From Saccharicrinis sp963666825 (lineage in GTDB: Bacteria; Bacteroidota; Bacteroidia; Bacteroidales; Marinilabiliaceae), in assembly GCA_963666825.2 (NCBI GenBank), contig OY763044.2, forward strand, positions 4,650,001-4,714,000: a stretch of DNA of 64,000 nucleotides. The letters are read 5' to 3'. Below, one piece after another: positions 37,314 to 46,443 of this stretch (the first letter of the stretch is position 1; each line of letters starts with the position of its first letter). Below the pieces are notes generated by a model that was given only the letters and a program-made list of their open reading frames with translations, had not been told where the DNA came from and did not search any database. The translations under genes and the position numbers were made by a program.

Positions 37314-40300
37314 TTAAAAGTTTAAGCTAACACCTGCCATATAGGTACGTGACATAAATGCTGCACCCCAAGTATTTCTACCTGCACTTTCTGGATCCCA
37401 ACCATCATATGAAGTGAAAATGAATGGATTTTGTACTGTAGCATAAATTCTTAAACCATCAATCTTGTATCTATCCAAAATACCTTTGGGTACTTTATAT
37501 CCTAATGTTACATAACCAACCTTTGTAAAAGAGATATCTTTGTATTTGATAACATTTTGATAAGATCCACCGTTACCTGGTTGATACCAGCTGTTGATTT
37601 GATTTGTTGGTGTCCAGTAATTAACATCGTAACAGTTAAACATTCTTGAAGGATCTCCATCCCATGGGAAAGAAGCTGCATCATGGAAATTACTTCTGAT
37701 TTTATTTCCATAACTCATTACAAGATTGAAAGAGAAATCCCAGTTTTTATAGTTCATGTTATTAGTAATACCTCCAGTCCATTTTGGAGTTACCTGACCA
37801 ATTACTTTTCTATCAGCATCAGGAGAAATCGAACCGTCACCATCTAAATCTTTAACTCTTACCTGACCAGGAGTTTGACCATATTTGGCAGCCTCAGTTG
37901 CCTCATCTAACTGCCAGATTCCATCAAATACATAGTCATAAATAGAACCAATTGATTCACCAACTTTATGAATAAGATTTGTACCTGATACATTAAATAT
38001 TATTTCATCTAAACCACCATATAATTTATCAATCTTGTTTTTATTACTAGCAAAATTGAAGTTTGTAGTCCATTTGAAATCCCCACGATCTATATTCACA
38101 GTGTTAATTCCTATCTCAATACCTTTGTTTGTAGACTCTCCTACGTTATCATATGTACCGCTATATCCGGTAACAGAAGGAAGAGGAGTATAGAAAATAA
38201 TACCTGTTGTTTTTCTGTTATATACATCAACAGATCCGAAAATTTTGTTTTCCAAGAATCCAAAATCAAAACCTAAGTTAGTTTCAGCTGTTCTTTCCCA
38301 TGTTAGATCTTCATTTGCTAAACCAGTGATATAAGCAGTTGAAACAGCATTTCCACCAATATTTGTAGCACTACTACCCAATAATGATTGAGAAGCCAAA
38401 GGAGCTAAACCTCCACCTTGACCGTTATTTCCAGTCTCACCATAACTTAGTCTAAGTTTTGCATTACTAAAGATTGTTTGGTCTTGCATAAAGTTTTCCT
38501 GCATCATTTTCCATGCAAATGCAGCAGATGGGAAGAATGCCCATTTATTTTTCTCTGAAAGGATAGAAGATCCATCATAACGACCTGTAAATGTGAACAA
38601 ATACTTATCTTTTAAGCTATAATTTAATCTTCCTGTATATGATTCAAGTGTTTGTTTTTCAAAATCACTTGAAACCTGATTGATACTTAAACCGGCAGAA
38701 AGATTGTAGAAAAGATAATCATCTGTTGTAAAGTTTCTTACCTGAGTATAATAACCCTCATCTCTTTCAAGGAATCTTGAAATTACAGCCGTAGCATCTA
38801 TACTATGAACACCTGAAGTCCATTTATAGTTAAAGATGTTATCCCATGTATAAGAAAAATAATTGAAGTTATTAACCTGAGCTCTTCTGTTTGAAGCATT
38901 TCCACTTACACTTTTAGAATATAAACCACGATATTCTCCGTAACGTGTAAACTTAACATTTGGTGAGAATTTAGTAGTGAATGTAAAATCTTTGAATGGA
39001 CTCATTTTGATAGCAAAATCACCAAGCCATTGTAAATACTTTGTTTCTTTAGTAATATTGTCTGCTTCGAATAATGGGTTAGTAATCTGTGTTTCTTTTG
39101 ATAATGCATAATAACGTAATGAACCATCATCATTATATGGACGGCCAATTGGCTTTAATCTGTAAGCACTTCTGAATGCTTCCCAACTACCAGTATTCTG
39201 AATTCCAATAGTTGTATAGTTACTTACGCTAACATTAATCCATTTTGCTAAATCTGAAGATAAGCTACCTCTGATATTATATCTTGTAAAATCCTCTCCC
39301 TCAACGGTACCATTATCCTTAGTATATCCAACACCAGCAGAGTAAAGAGTTTTATCATTACCTCCAGACATATTAATGGTATGGTTTGTTTGGAAGCCTT
39401 GTTTTAAAATTAAATCTACCCAGTCAGTATCCACACCATCAGCAATATTTTGTAATTCTTCTGAGTCAAAATAATCAGACATTACAACATCACCAACACT
39501 GTAATCCAGATTTCCAGCAGCAAACTGATTACCTACAACAGCATCTTTTACAATTTGAACGTAACCATCAGCATTTAACATAGGTGGTAAATGATAGGCT
39601 TGTTTCATACCTACATAACCATTATATGTGATTTTTAAATCTCCTTTTTTACCACTTTTTGTTTCAATTAAGATTACACCATTACTACCTCTTGATCCGT
39701 AAACAGCAGTTGCTGATGCATCTTTAAGCACATCCATTCTTTCTATATCTGCAGGGTTGATAAACGAAATGTCATCAACAAAAATACCATCAACAATAAA
39801 CAATGGATTTTGTCCTGGAGTGTATCCTCCATTATCTGCTGTTTGGTTTGAGTTAATTGTACTAGCTCCACGAATACGAATATTAAAACCTCCTGAACCC
39901 GGTTTATTATCTGTACGCTGAATTACAACACCGGCAGTTTGACCTGCAAGTGCAGAAACAGCATCAACCTTGTTAGCTTGTTCTAATTTATGTTTATCAA
40001 TAGATGAAACAGATCCTGTTAAATCACTCTTTTTTACAGATCCATAACCTACTGCAACAACCTCATCAAGACCAATCATACTTGACTGTAACTTTACCTT
40101 AATTTTGGTTGTTTTTGAATCAATAGCAACCTCCTGTGTTTCGTAGCCAATAAAAGAGAATACCAAAGTTTTAGCGTCCGAAGGAACACTTAAATTAAAA
40201 TTACCATCAATGTCAGTAATTGTACCATTTGTTGTTCCCTTAACAACAACTGAAACACCCGGCATTGTGTTTCCCTGGTCATCTAATACTTTACCGGACA

Positions 40301-40382
40301 AATCCAGATTCTGTCCCCAAGTATTAAATGAATAACCTAATATAAAGGCTATCATTACTAATTTTAAAGTGAATTGTTTCAT
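37314..40382 (-). CDS. SusC/RagA-family TonB-dependent transporter
   Basis: The 1022-residue protein has a signal peptide (NTWGQN) and a CarboxypepD_reg domain (LSGKVLDDQGNTMPGVSVVVKGT). The SusC signature VAVGYGSVKKSDLTGSVSS, plug (IRIRGASTINSNQ, LFIVDGIFVDD, DVLKDASATAVYGSRGSNGVI) and 22-strand barrel follow, ending in GVSLNF. It imports oligosaccharides through the outer membrane with SusD. The PUL's main promoter is expected in the 383 bases upstream. Confidence 0.97.
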   Translation of the reverse strand: MKQFTLKLVMIAFILGYSFNTWGQNLDLSGKVLDDQGNTMPGVSVVVKGTTNGTITDIDGNFNLSVPSDAKTLVFSFIGYETQEVAIDSKTTKIKVKLQSSMIGLDEVVAVGYGSVKKSDLTGSVSSIDKHKLEQANKVDAVSALAGQTAGVVIQRTDNKPGSGGFNIRIRGASTINSNQTADNGGYTPGQNPLFIVDGIFVDDISFINPADIERMDVLKDASATAVYGSRGSNGVILIETKSGKKGDLKITYNGYVGMKQAYHLPPMLNADGYVQIVKDAVVGNQFAAGNLDYSVGDVVMSDYFDSEELQNIADGVDTDWVDLILKQGFQTNHTINMSGGNDKTLYSAGVGYTKDNGTVEGEDFTRYNIRGSLSSDLAKWINVSVSNYTTIGIQNTGSWEAFRSAYRLKPIGRPYNDDGSLRYYALSKETQITNPLFEADNITKETKYLQWLGDFAIKMSPFKDFTFTTKFSPNVKFTRYGEYRGLYSKSVSGNASNRRAQVNNFNYFSYTWDNIFNYKWTSGVHSIDATAVISRFLERDEGYYTQVRNFTTDDYLFYNLSAGLSINQVSSDFEKQTLESYTGRLNYSLKDKYLFTFTGRYDGSSILSEKNKWAFFPSAAFAWKMMQENFMQDQTIFSNAKLRLSYGETGNNGQGGGLAPLASQSLLGSSATNIGGNAVSTAYITGLANEDLTWERTAETNLGFDFGFLENKIFGSVDVYNRKTTGIIFYTPLPSVTGYSGTYDNVGESTNKGIEIGINTVNIDRGDFKWTTNFNFASNKNKIDKLYGGLDEIIFNVSGTNLIHKVGESIGSIYDYVFDGIWQLDEATEAAKYGQTPGQVRVKDLDGDGSISPDADRKVIGQVTPKWTGGITNNMNYKNWDFSFNLVMSYGNKIRSNFHDAASFPWDGDPSRMFNCYDVNYWTPTNQINSWYQPGNGGSYQNVIKYKDISFTKVGYVTLGYKVPKGILDRYKIDGLRIYATVQNPFIFTSYDGWDPESAGRNTWGAAFMSRTYMAGVSLNF

Positions 40383-40690
40383 AGAAATTTATTTAGATTT
40401 TAATCATTCTATGCGAATTTACATTTTGTAACACTTTTTAACCTAGATTATTTATTCAGACACCTAGACAAAATGATCAACAATCATAAATGCCACATTT
40501 TATGGATATTATGAATTGCATATACAAACTATTGAATGATTTGTACAGGTTTAAACATACGATTTCCCCGGATAGAGAAACATTATTTAACAATTAATTA
40601 AGATGTATAAGGTTAGTTTTAACAAATAATGATAAGAAGTAGGATTGTTATCCAGACTTAGCTAAAAATATTTAGCATCATCACAACAAA
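40383..40690. other. upstream region of susC
   Basis: AT-rich, with no gene. It should contain the HTCS-controlled promoter of the SusCD operon. I find no full TTG/TAnnTTTG pair on the minus strand; TAGTTTG near 40530 is one base short of the -7 consensus. Confidence 0.4.
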
Positions 40691-40742
40691 TAAAAAAAGC
40701 TCAACCTATTTTGATTAACATCAACAATTGATTGAGCTTAAA
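40691..40742 (-). terminator. terminator after the metallophosphoesterase gene
   Basis: On the minus strand TTTAAGCTCAA pairs with TTGAGCTTTTT across a loop, with a T run after it. It separates the GH2-phosphoesterase unit from susC. Confidence 0.7.
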
Positions 40743-40765
40743 TTCTAAATCCTTTAATGAGATTT

Positions 40766-42610
40766 TCAGTTAACTGAAGATTCTTTTAAATCCAATAATA
40801 TTCCTTTATGAAGATCAATACTAAAATCATCAGATGGTTCACTTTGGAGTAATTTGTTAAAGACCTTAATATAATTATGAAAATCTACAGCAATTGTATC
40901 TTTTTCTGAAATTACAGATTCGCTTTTATTTAATTCTAAACTAATGATTGTTTTATAATCATTGATTCTTTCACCACCTATTTCATCAATAGCAATCTGG
41001 TCCGCATTTAAAAGCTTATAAAAATCAACAAGCATATCAAAGCCGGTCCAATTATAACTTTGAGACTGAATAGAGTCACTATTGCCTGCAAAACGAAGTA
41101 AAGATTTACCATTCGACTTTAACATAAAATCTTTAAAGTCCTCTGGCCAATCTTTCTTCAAAAAACGTAAACGTACTAATTCATTTAAATGCCAATTGAT
41201 TAAATCACCATAAGATTGCGAGTTTAAAATATCTTTATTCCATATTCCGGAAGTTCCTGATTTCTGCAGATAGGAATACTCTTTTTCATATAATGGAAAT
41301 AATTCATCAAAACCAGGAACTGAATCCAGCTTAACTGTTTCAACATCCATTTCATCTGAGTTTTTTATTGTCAGAATTTTATATGCAGAAGGATAGCTCG
41401 CCAATGATGGAACCTGAATATTCACCAGAAATGATCCATCTTCATAGTTTCTAACTCCAGTATCATTCATATGCATATGACCTGCAAAATGAATTTTGAT
41501 TCCTGCTTTGGCAAAAACGGCAGCTATTTCTTCATCGGGGACTCTGAATAATTGCATTTTATTCACCCCAAATAAAGATTTCATATCATCGGCAGCGCCA
41601 TCGTAAAAATCAATCATTGGATAATGACTAAAGGCTATTAAAGTTTTATTTAAACGCTTCGATTCTTTCACAACCTTCTCCACCCATGTAATCATATGCT
41701 TTTTATATTTGATAATATTTGAGTATTCTCCACCACTTTTCAACTTAGCTTTAGTAAAAACATCATCATCAGAATCTGAGGGCAAAAACACATTCCCATC
41801 CAAAGCCAATAACCATATCCCATCAACTGGCTCAACTAAATAACTTACATCCGGTAAGGTTCTGTTCAAACTATCCACAACATAGGTTCGCTGATTAAAC
41901 GCAGACTGCTTTTTTGCCTGAGAATAATTATACTCTTCATATTTATATTTAGAAAATGGTGACTCCCAGTATTTATATTCCTCCTGAGGATAAAATCCAA
42001 AGGCATCTAGCGATTTTACAACCTGTTCATAACCCATTTTCTTGATGTCGTTTGTAATAATTACTGGATTTTCGTCTGTTGACTTTGGCGAATACAGGCC
42101 TTCTTTACTCATTACAACCTGATTTTTTCCATCCTCTCCAAGAAAGTCAGTTTTACCAGCATCTTCAGTATAAGGAGCTACCGGATCATGATTACCTGTA
42201 ATTGCTAAAAATTCAATTCCATAGGCTTTTTTGTATGCTGTTAAAATATTTTTTAAACCTCTGACATTGTATGGCTGTCCATCATCACTAAAGTCACCAG
42301 GAAAAACAACACACTTTATACCTCTTGCTGCAATATCATCTAATGCAGCTCTAAATGCAAAATAGTTTTCATTAAAAATCCGTGTAGAATGAAGCTGAGA
42401 CTTCATGGTACGAATATTTACATATTTCTGATTTGAAGGATTAAGTATACCCTTGTAGTGGCAATCTTCAAACTCTCCATAAATATCATTCAAATGAACG
42501 TCTGCTAAAAAAGCGATCTGAGTATTTTGCGGATGAGACGGCGACTTACATCCTAAGCCAAATACAATCAGCACTAATACAAGAAATACATTACTTACTT
42601 TTTGATGCAT
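40766..42610 (-). CDS. calcineurin-like metallophosphoesterase lipoprotein
   Basis: The 614-residue protein has a lipobox (VFGLGC) and the metallophosphoesterase motifs in order: FLADVHLND (metal Asp/His), VVFPGDFSDDG (GD), LAITGNHDPV (GNHD), AFSHYPMID and FAGHMHMND (GHxH). It probably splits phosphomono- or diesters in the periplasm or at the cell surface. Its location between GH2 and SusC suggests removal of phosphate from the target glycan, for example from phosphomannan; that is inference. The region after about residue 400 is not recognised. Confidence 0.88.
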   Translation of the reverse strand: MHQKVSNVFLVLVLIVFGLGCKSPSHPQNTQIAFLADVHLNDIYGEFEDCHYKGILNPSNQKYVNIRTMKSQLHSTRIFNENYFAFRAALDDIAARGIKCVVFPGDFSDDGQPYNVRGLKNILTAYKKAYGIEFLAITGNHDPVAPYTEDAGKTDFLGEDGKNQVVMSKEGLYSPKSTDENPVIITNDIKKMGYEQVVKSLDAFGFYPQEEYKYWESPFSKYKYEEYNYSQAKKQSAFNQRTYVVDSLNRTLPDVSYLVEPVDGIWLLALDGNVFLPSDSDDDVFTKAKLKSGGEYSNIIKYKKHMITWVEKVVKESKRLNKTLIAFSHYPMIDFYDGAADDMKSLFGVNKMQLFRVPDEEIAAVFAKAGIKIHFAGHMHMNDTGVRNYEDGSFLVNIQVPSLASYPSAYKILTIKNSDEMDVETVKLDSVPGFDELFPLYEKEYSYLQKSGTSGIWNKDILNSQSYGDLINWHLNELVRLRFLKKDWPEDFKDFMLKSNGKSLLRFAGNSDSIQSQSYNWTGFDMLVDFYKLLNADQIAIDEIGGERINDYKTIISLELNKSESVISEKDTIAVDFHNYIKVFNKLLQSEPSDDFSIDLHKGILLDLKESSVN

Positions 42611-42660
42611 AAATTACAATTTTACTTTATGAACATGAAGAATTACAATTGGTTTAAAAA

Positions 42661-42697
42661 ACAAAGGTTGCTTTCACAACGAAAAACAACCTTTGAT
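42661..42697 (-). terminator. hairpin after GH2 gene
   Basis: CAAAGGTTG and CAACCTTTG form a stem on the minus strand, followed by a T-rich stretch. It lies 30 bases past the GH2 stop. Confidence 0.65.
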
Positions 42698-42728
42698 ATT
42701 TATCTAAACTTAGTATAACATTTAAAAT

Positions 42729-45700
42729 TTAGTAGATATTGAACATATGATTAACAGGATTCAATACAAATTCAAATTCATAATCCTGATAAGGAATTCT
42801 GTATTCTTGTCGAGGAATGGCTCCCCAACTTGTAACACAACCTAATCCCATTTGTACCTTATCGATACAAATTGTAACAAAATCACTTTCTTTCACTTGA
42901 GGAAAATGTCTTTGATCTTTAACAGCACCATCATCTAAAGATTCTACAGTATAATTAAGCGCAGAAATCGAGAATGCAGCATCTGATTTAAAGCAAAGCC
43001 CTTTACCTGATACATCTACTTGTTTCCACCAACGCACATCCGACTTTGTTCCGGTTTCCTGTGGACGGATATATGCATAAGGCTGATCTTCCACTTTTTG
43101 TTGGTATAAACCAATAAACTCAGAATCTTTCCTGTCGATATAGTTTTCTCCAGGTCCTCTACCATAGTACTTAATGAAATCATAATCCTCCGGCATTTCC
43201 AATTTCATTCCAAAGCGGAACAACTCTGAAACTGATTCGTTGTCACCTGCATCTAACTTTTGAGTTACCTTAATGGCTCCTTCATTATTAATTTGATAGC
43301 TTAAATATAATTTCCCCGAAACCTCAGGCATATTATATTCAGCTTTTACTTCGACCAATCCATCTTTGTTAATCTCAGCTTTAAGAGATGATAATTCCAT
43401 AGCTGGATTTTTCCATGCTGCATGTCTATCCTGAAGCTTAGCACCAAAGTCATTATCTGTTGGAGCTCTCCAGAAGTTTGGTTTTAACACCGAACCTTCG
43501 TTTAACACAGCTTTACCATCAACCAGATAGCGACATAAGAACCCTGAATATCGATTAAAATCAATCTGATAATTTTCGCCTTTAATAATAATGTAGTTCA
43601 CATCATTCTCAACCAAAGATGGAATTTTCACTTGCTGGTTCACGCACTTTTTATTAGCCAACTGAAGTTCTTTAAACTCGTAATCTTTAACAACCAATTG
43701 CTGACGAGCTAGAGTAGTACCTGCACAGACTGGTTTTTCTGCATTTTTCAGTTTATACGCCACGTTTACAAAAACTTCTTTAGCTGTGCATTCTTCTGAA
43801 AGTTGAAGGTTTAATTGAAGAGTTGCTTTTTGCTGTGGCGCTACATTTAAATCATTAACTATACCTGTTTTTATAACTTTTCCATCAGCAACCAGCTCCC
43901 ATTGTAGATAAAAATCAGATAAATCTTTAAAGAAATACTCATTATAGATTTCAATCTCACCTTTCTTTATGTCAACAGGAGTTGTCCAGATGGATTGATA
44001 GTAATATCCAACCTCATAGTAATGCGGATTTGGCTTACGATCAGGACTAATTAATCCATTATCCAAAAAGTTATTATCCGACGCATCGTAAGGATTGAAG
44101 TCACCGCCGTAACCATAAATATTAATTCCGTTTTTATCTGTCCAATGGATAGATTGGTCTACAAAATCCCAAATAAAACCACCCTGATACATTGGATATT
44201 TACGAATTAAATCCCAGTACTCTTTAAATCCACCTTGTGAGTTACCCATGGCATGTGCATACTCACATTGAATCAAAGGTTTTGTTTTATCTGTAGCTTG
44301 TCCGTATTCTTCACTACGCTTATAATCGTAATACATAGGACAGAAAATATCAGTGAAATCGTTTTGTCTGGCTTGTTCGTATTGCACCAAACGAGAAGTA
44401 TCATAACCCTTAATCCACTTATAACATTCTTCAAAGTTTTTACCAAAACCAGCTTCATTACCCATCGACCAAATAATCACTGCTGGATGATTAAAGTTGC
44501 GTAGTACATTTCGTTGATTACGTTGCATATGAGCTTTTGCATACTTTGTATTTTTAGCTAAAGTGGCTTCTCCATATCCCATACCATGCGACTCTACGTT
44601 TGCCTCCGCTACAACATACAGTCCGTATTCATCACACAGGTCGTACCATGTACTATTGTTTGGATAGTGACAAGTTCGTACTGCATTCACATTGAACTTT
44701 TTCATCATCAGAATATCCTGAATCATTCGTTCTTTAGAAACAACGTAACCTCCATCAGGATCCAACTCATGTCTGTTAACTCCTTTGATTAAAATTGGCT
44801 TACCATTAATACATAATTGATTATTGATTTTTTCGACTTTACGGAAGCCTACTTTAACAGGAATAACTTCTAAAACTTTACTTCCTTGCTTAAGTTCAGC
44901 AGTTAACTTATATAAATTAGGAGTTTCTGCTGTCCACTTTAAAGGATTAGTCACAGATATATCTGTAGAAACTTTACCCGAACCACTTACAACTCTATCA
45001 CCAACAGTATTTCCTTCAGCATCAACTAAAGTAAGTTTAACACTTGCTTTCCCCTGAATATCCAGATTCACTTTTAAAGAACCATCTTTATAATTCTCAT
45101 CTAAGTCACCTACAACTTTAATATCCTTGATGTAGGTTTTATTATGTGTGTATAAATAACAATCTCTCCCTATTCCGCTAAATCTCCAAAAGTCCTGATC
45201 TTCCAGATAAGAACCATCACACCAACGAAAAACCTGAAATGCTATGATATTTTTTCCTGATTTTAAATATTTTGTCAGGTTAAACTCAGCCTCCAGCTTG
45301 CTATCCTCACTATAACCAACAAATTTTCCGTTTACGTACAATGTAATATTAGAAGTTACCGAACCGAAATGAGCTATAATTTCTTTTCCACTCCAGTTTG
45401 ATGGTAAATTAATCTCCTTACGATAAGTCCCAACGTGATTATTTTCTTCCGGAACAACAGGAGGATTGTTTTTATATTGACTTCTCCACGAATATCCTAT
45501 GTTTACATATTGAGGATCGCCATACCCATTCAACTCCCAAACACCTGGAACAGGCATCACACCCCAGTCCTTATCATTATAATTTACACCATAAAAGTCA
45601 GTTGGTCGTTGCCAGGCATGTTCTACCCAGTTAAAATTCCAGATTCCATTTAAGCTTAAGAAGTTTTCCGATTGGGATAAATTTCCATTTTGTGCTGCAT

Positions 45701-45839
45701 CAAGCGATTCATATGCAAAAAAGGAACTATGCATAGGAGCTCTGTTGATTTCATTAATATTGGGATCCTGCCAATATTTCTGTGCACTTAATAAAGTAAT
45801 TATTGATAGTAGATTAACTAATAAAAATACTTTTTTCAT
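42729..45839 (-). CDS. GH2 beta-galactosidase (LacZ-type), secreted
   Basis: About 1036 residues from the preferred ATG at 45839, which starts a normal signal peptide (MKKVFLLVNLLSIITLLSAQ). The upstream ATG at 45866 would add a basic nine-residue extension. The LacZ five-domain layout is clear: N-terminal jelly roll (FLSLNGIWNFNW), Ig-like domains, catalytic barrel with IIWSMGNEAGFG (acid/base Glu) and PLIQCEYAHAMGNS (nucleophile Glu), and the C-terminal Bgal_small_N domain (NFWRAPTDNDFG). It removes terminal beta-galactose. It is the first gene of the minus-strand PUL. Confidence 0.95.
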   Translation of the reverse strand: MKKVFLLVNLLSIITLLSAQKYWQDPNINEINRAPMHSSFFAYESLDAAQNGNLSQSENFLSLNGIWNFNWVEHAWQRPTDFYGVNYNDKDWGVMPVPGVWELNGYGDPQYVNIGYSWRSQYKNNPPVVPEENNHVGTYRKEINLPSNWSGKEIIAHFGSVTSNITLYVNGKFVGYSEDSKLEAEFNLTKYLKSGKNIIAFQVFRWCDGSYLEDQDFWRFSGIGRDCYLYTHNKTYIKDIKVVGDLDENYKDGSLKVNLDIQGKASVKLTLVDAEGNTVGDRVVSGSGKVSTDISVTNPLKWTAETPNLYKLTAELKQGSKVLEVIPVKVGFRKVEKINNQLCINGKPILIKGVNRHELDPDGGYVVSKERMIQDILMMKKFNVNAVRTCHYPNNSTWYDLCDEYGLYVVAEANVESHGMGYGEATLAKNTKYAKAHMQRNQRNVLRNFNHPAVIIWSMGNEAGFGKNFEECYKWIKGYDTSRLVQYEQARQNDFTDIFCPMYYDYKRSEEYGQATDKTKPLIQCEYAHAMGNSQGGFKEYWDLIRKYPMYQGGFIWDFVDQSIHWTDKNGINIYGYGGDFNPYDASDNNFLDNGLISPDRKPNPHYYEVGYYYQSIWTTPVDIKKGEIEIYNEYFFKDLSDFYLQWELVADGKVIKTGIVNDLNVAPQQKATLQLNLQLSEECTAKEVFVNVAYKLKNAEKPVCAGTTLARQQLVVKDYEFKELQLANKKCVNQQVKIPSLVENDVNYIIIKGENYQIDFNRYSGFLCRYLVDGKAVLNEGSVLKPNFWRAPTDNDFGAKLQDRHAAWKNPAMELSSLKAEINKDGLVEVKAEYNMPEVSGKLYLSYQINNEGAIKVTQKLDAGDNESVSELFRFGMKLEMPEDYDFIKYYGRGPGENYIDRKDSEFIGLYQQKVEDQPYAYIRPQETGTKSDVRWWKQVDVSGKGLCFKSDAAFSISALNYTVESLDDGAVKDQRHFPQVKESDFVTICIDKVQMGLGCVTSWGAIPRQEYRIPYQDYEFEFVLNPVNHMFNIY

Positions 45840-45866
45840 ATATCTAAATTTTCTTTTAATTGCCAT

Positions 45867-46443
45867 ATAGAACTAACCAGAAGTTAATTATCCTCATGCA
45901 TGAGAAATCCCTTCTATTAGCTCATTTCTGTATAATTTTATTTTACTTATTTAAATATTTAACGCATGTAATAACTCAAAGATACAATAATTGCATTCCT
46001 TAAATAGATAAATAATCGTTCAAATAGATGGAGATTTTCGTCAATGAAGAAAGGATTACGTGCATAATTGATTAATCTATCTAAAATTTATTGAATAAAA
46101 TGGTTTAATACTTGCATAAAATCAATCATTAACATTATTGCACCAGGATTAAACTTTAACCCTTTATTTTTGTTTACATATTATCCCCCAAGAGTAAACA
46201 CTGCAAGAAAAATTAGAGAGCAACCGTTGATTTCGTATCAATCTGTTTGTTTTACTATAGCAAACCATAAAATTTAAAGAGTATATAATATTTTACACGC
46301 TTTAATTTTAGATGGCATAAAACTAACAATGAACAAAGAACTTATATCTGAACAGGCAAGACCTATTTAGTAAAATAAAGCAAATTAAAATATATGATTT
46401 TTCATTTAACTCCATTAATCAAGAAAATTAAAACCTATACCCT
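45867..46443. other. divergent promoter region between GH2 and hybrid kinase genes
   Basis: 577 AT-rich bases, no gene found. It must hold promoters for both directions. A TGGCATAAAACTAAC near 46314 resembles a weak -24/-12 sequence, and no TGTRGA-N6-TCYACA operator is present, unlike the units further downstream. Confidence 0.4.

Noticed and set aside
46314..46328. Sigma-54 promoter upstream of the hybrid kinase gene
   Set aside because: TGGCATAAAACTAAC has a weak -12 and no enhancer-like site nearby.
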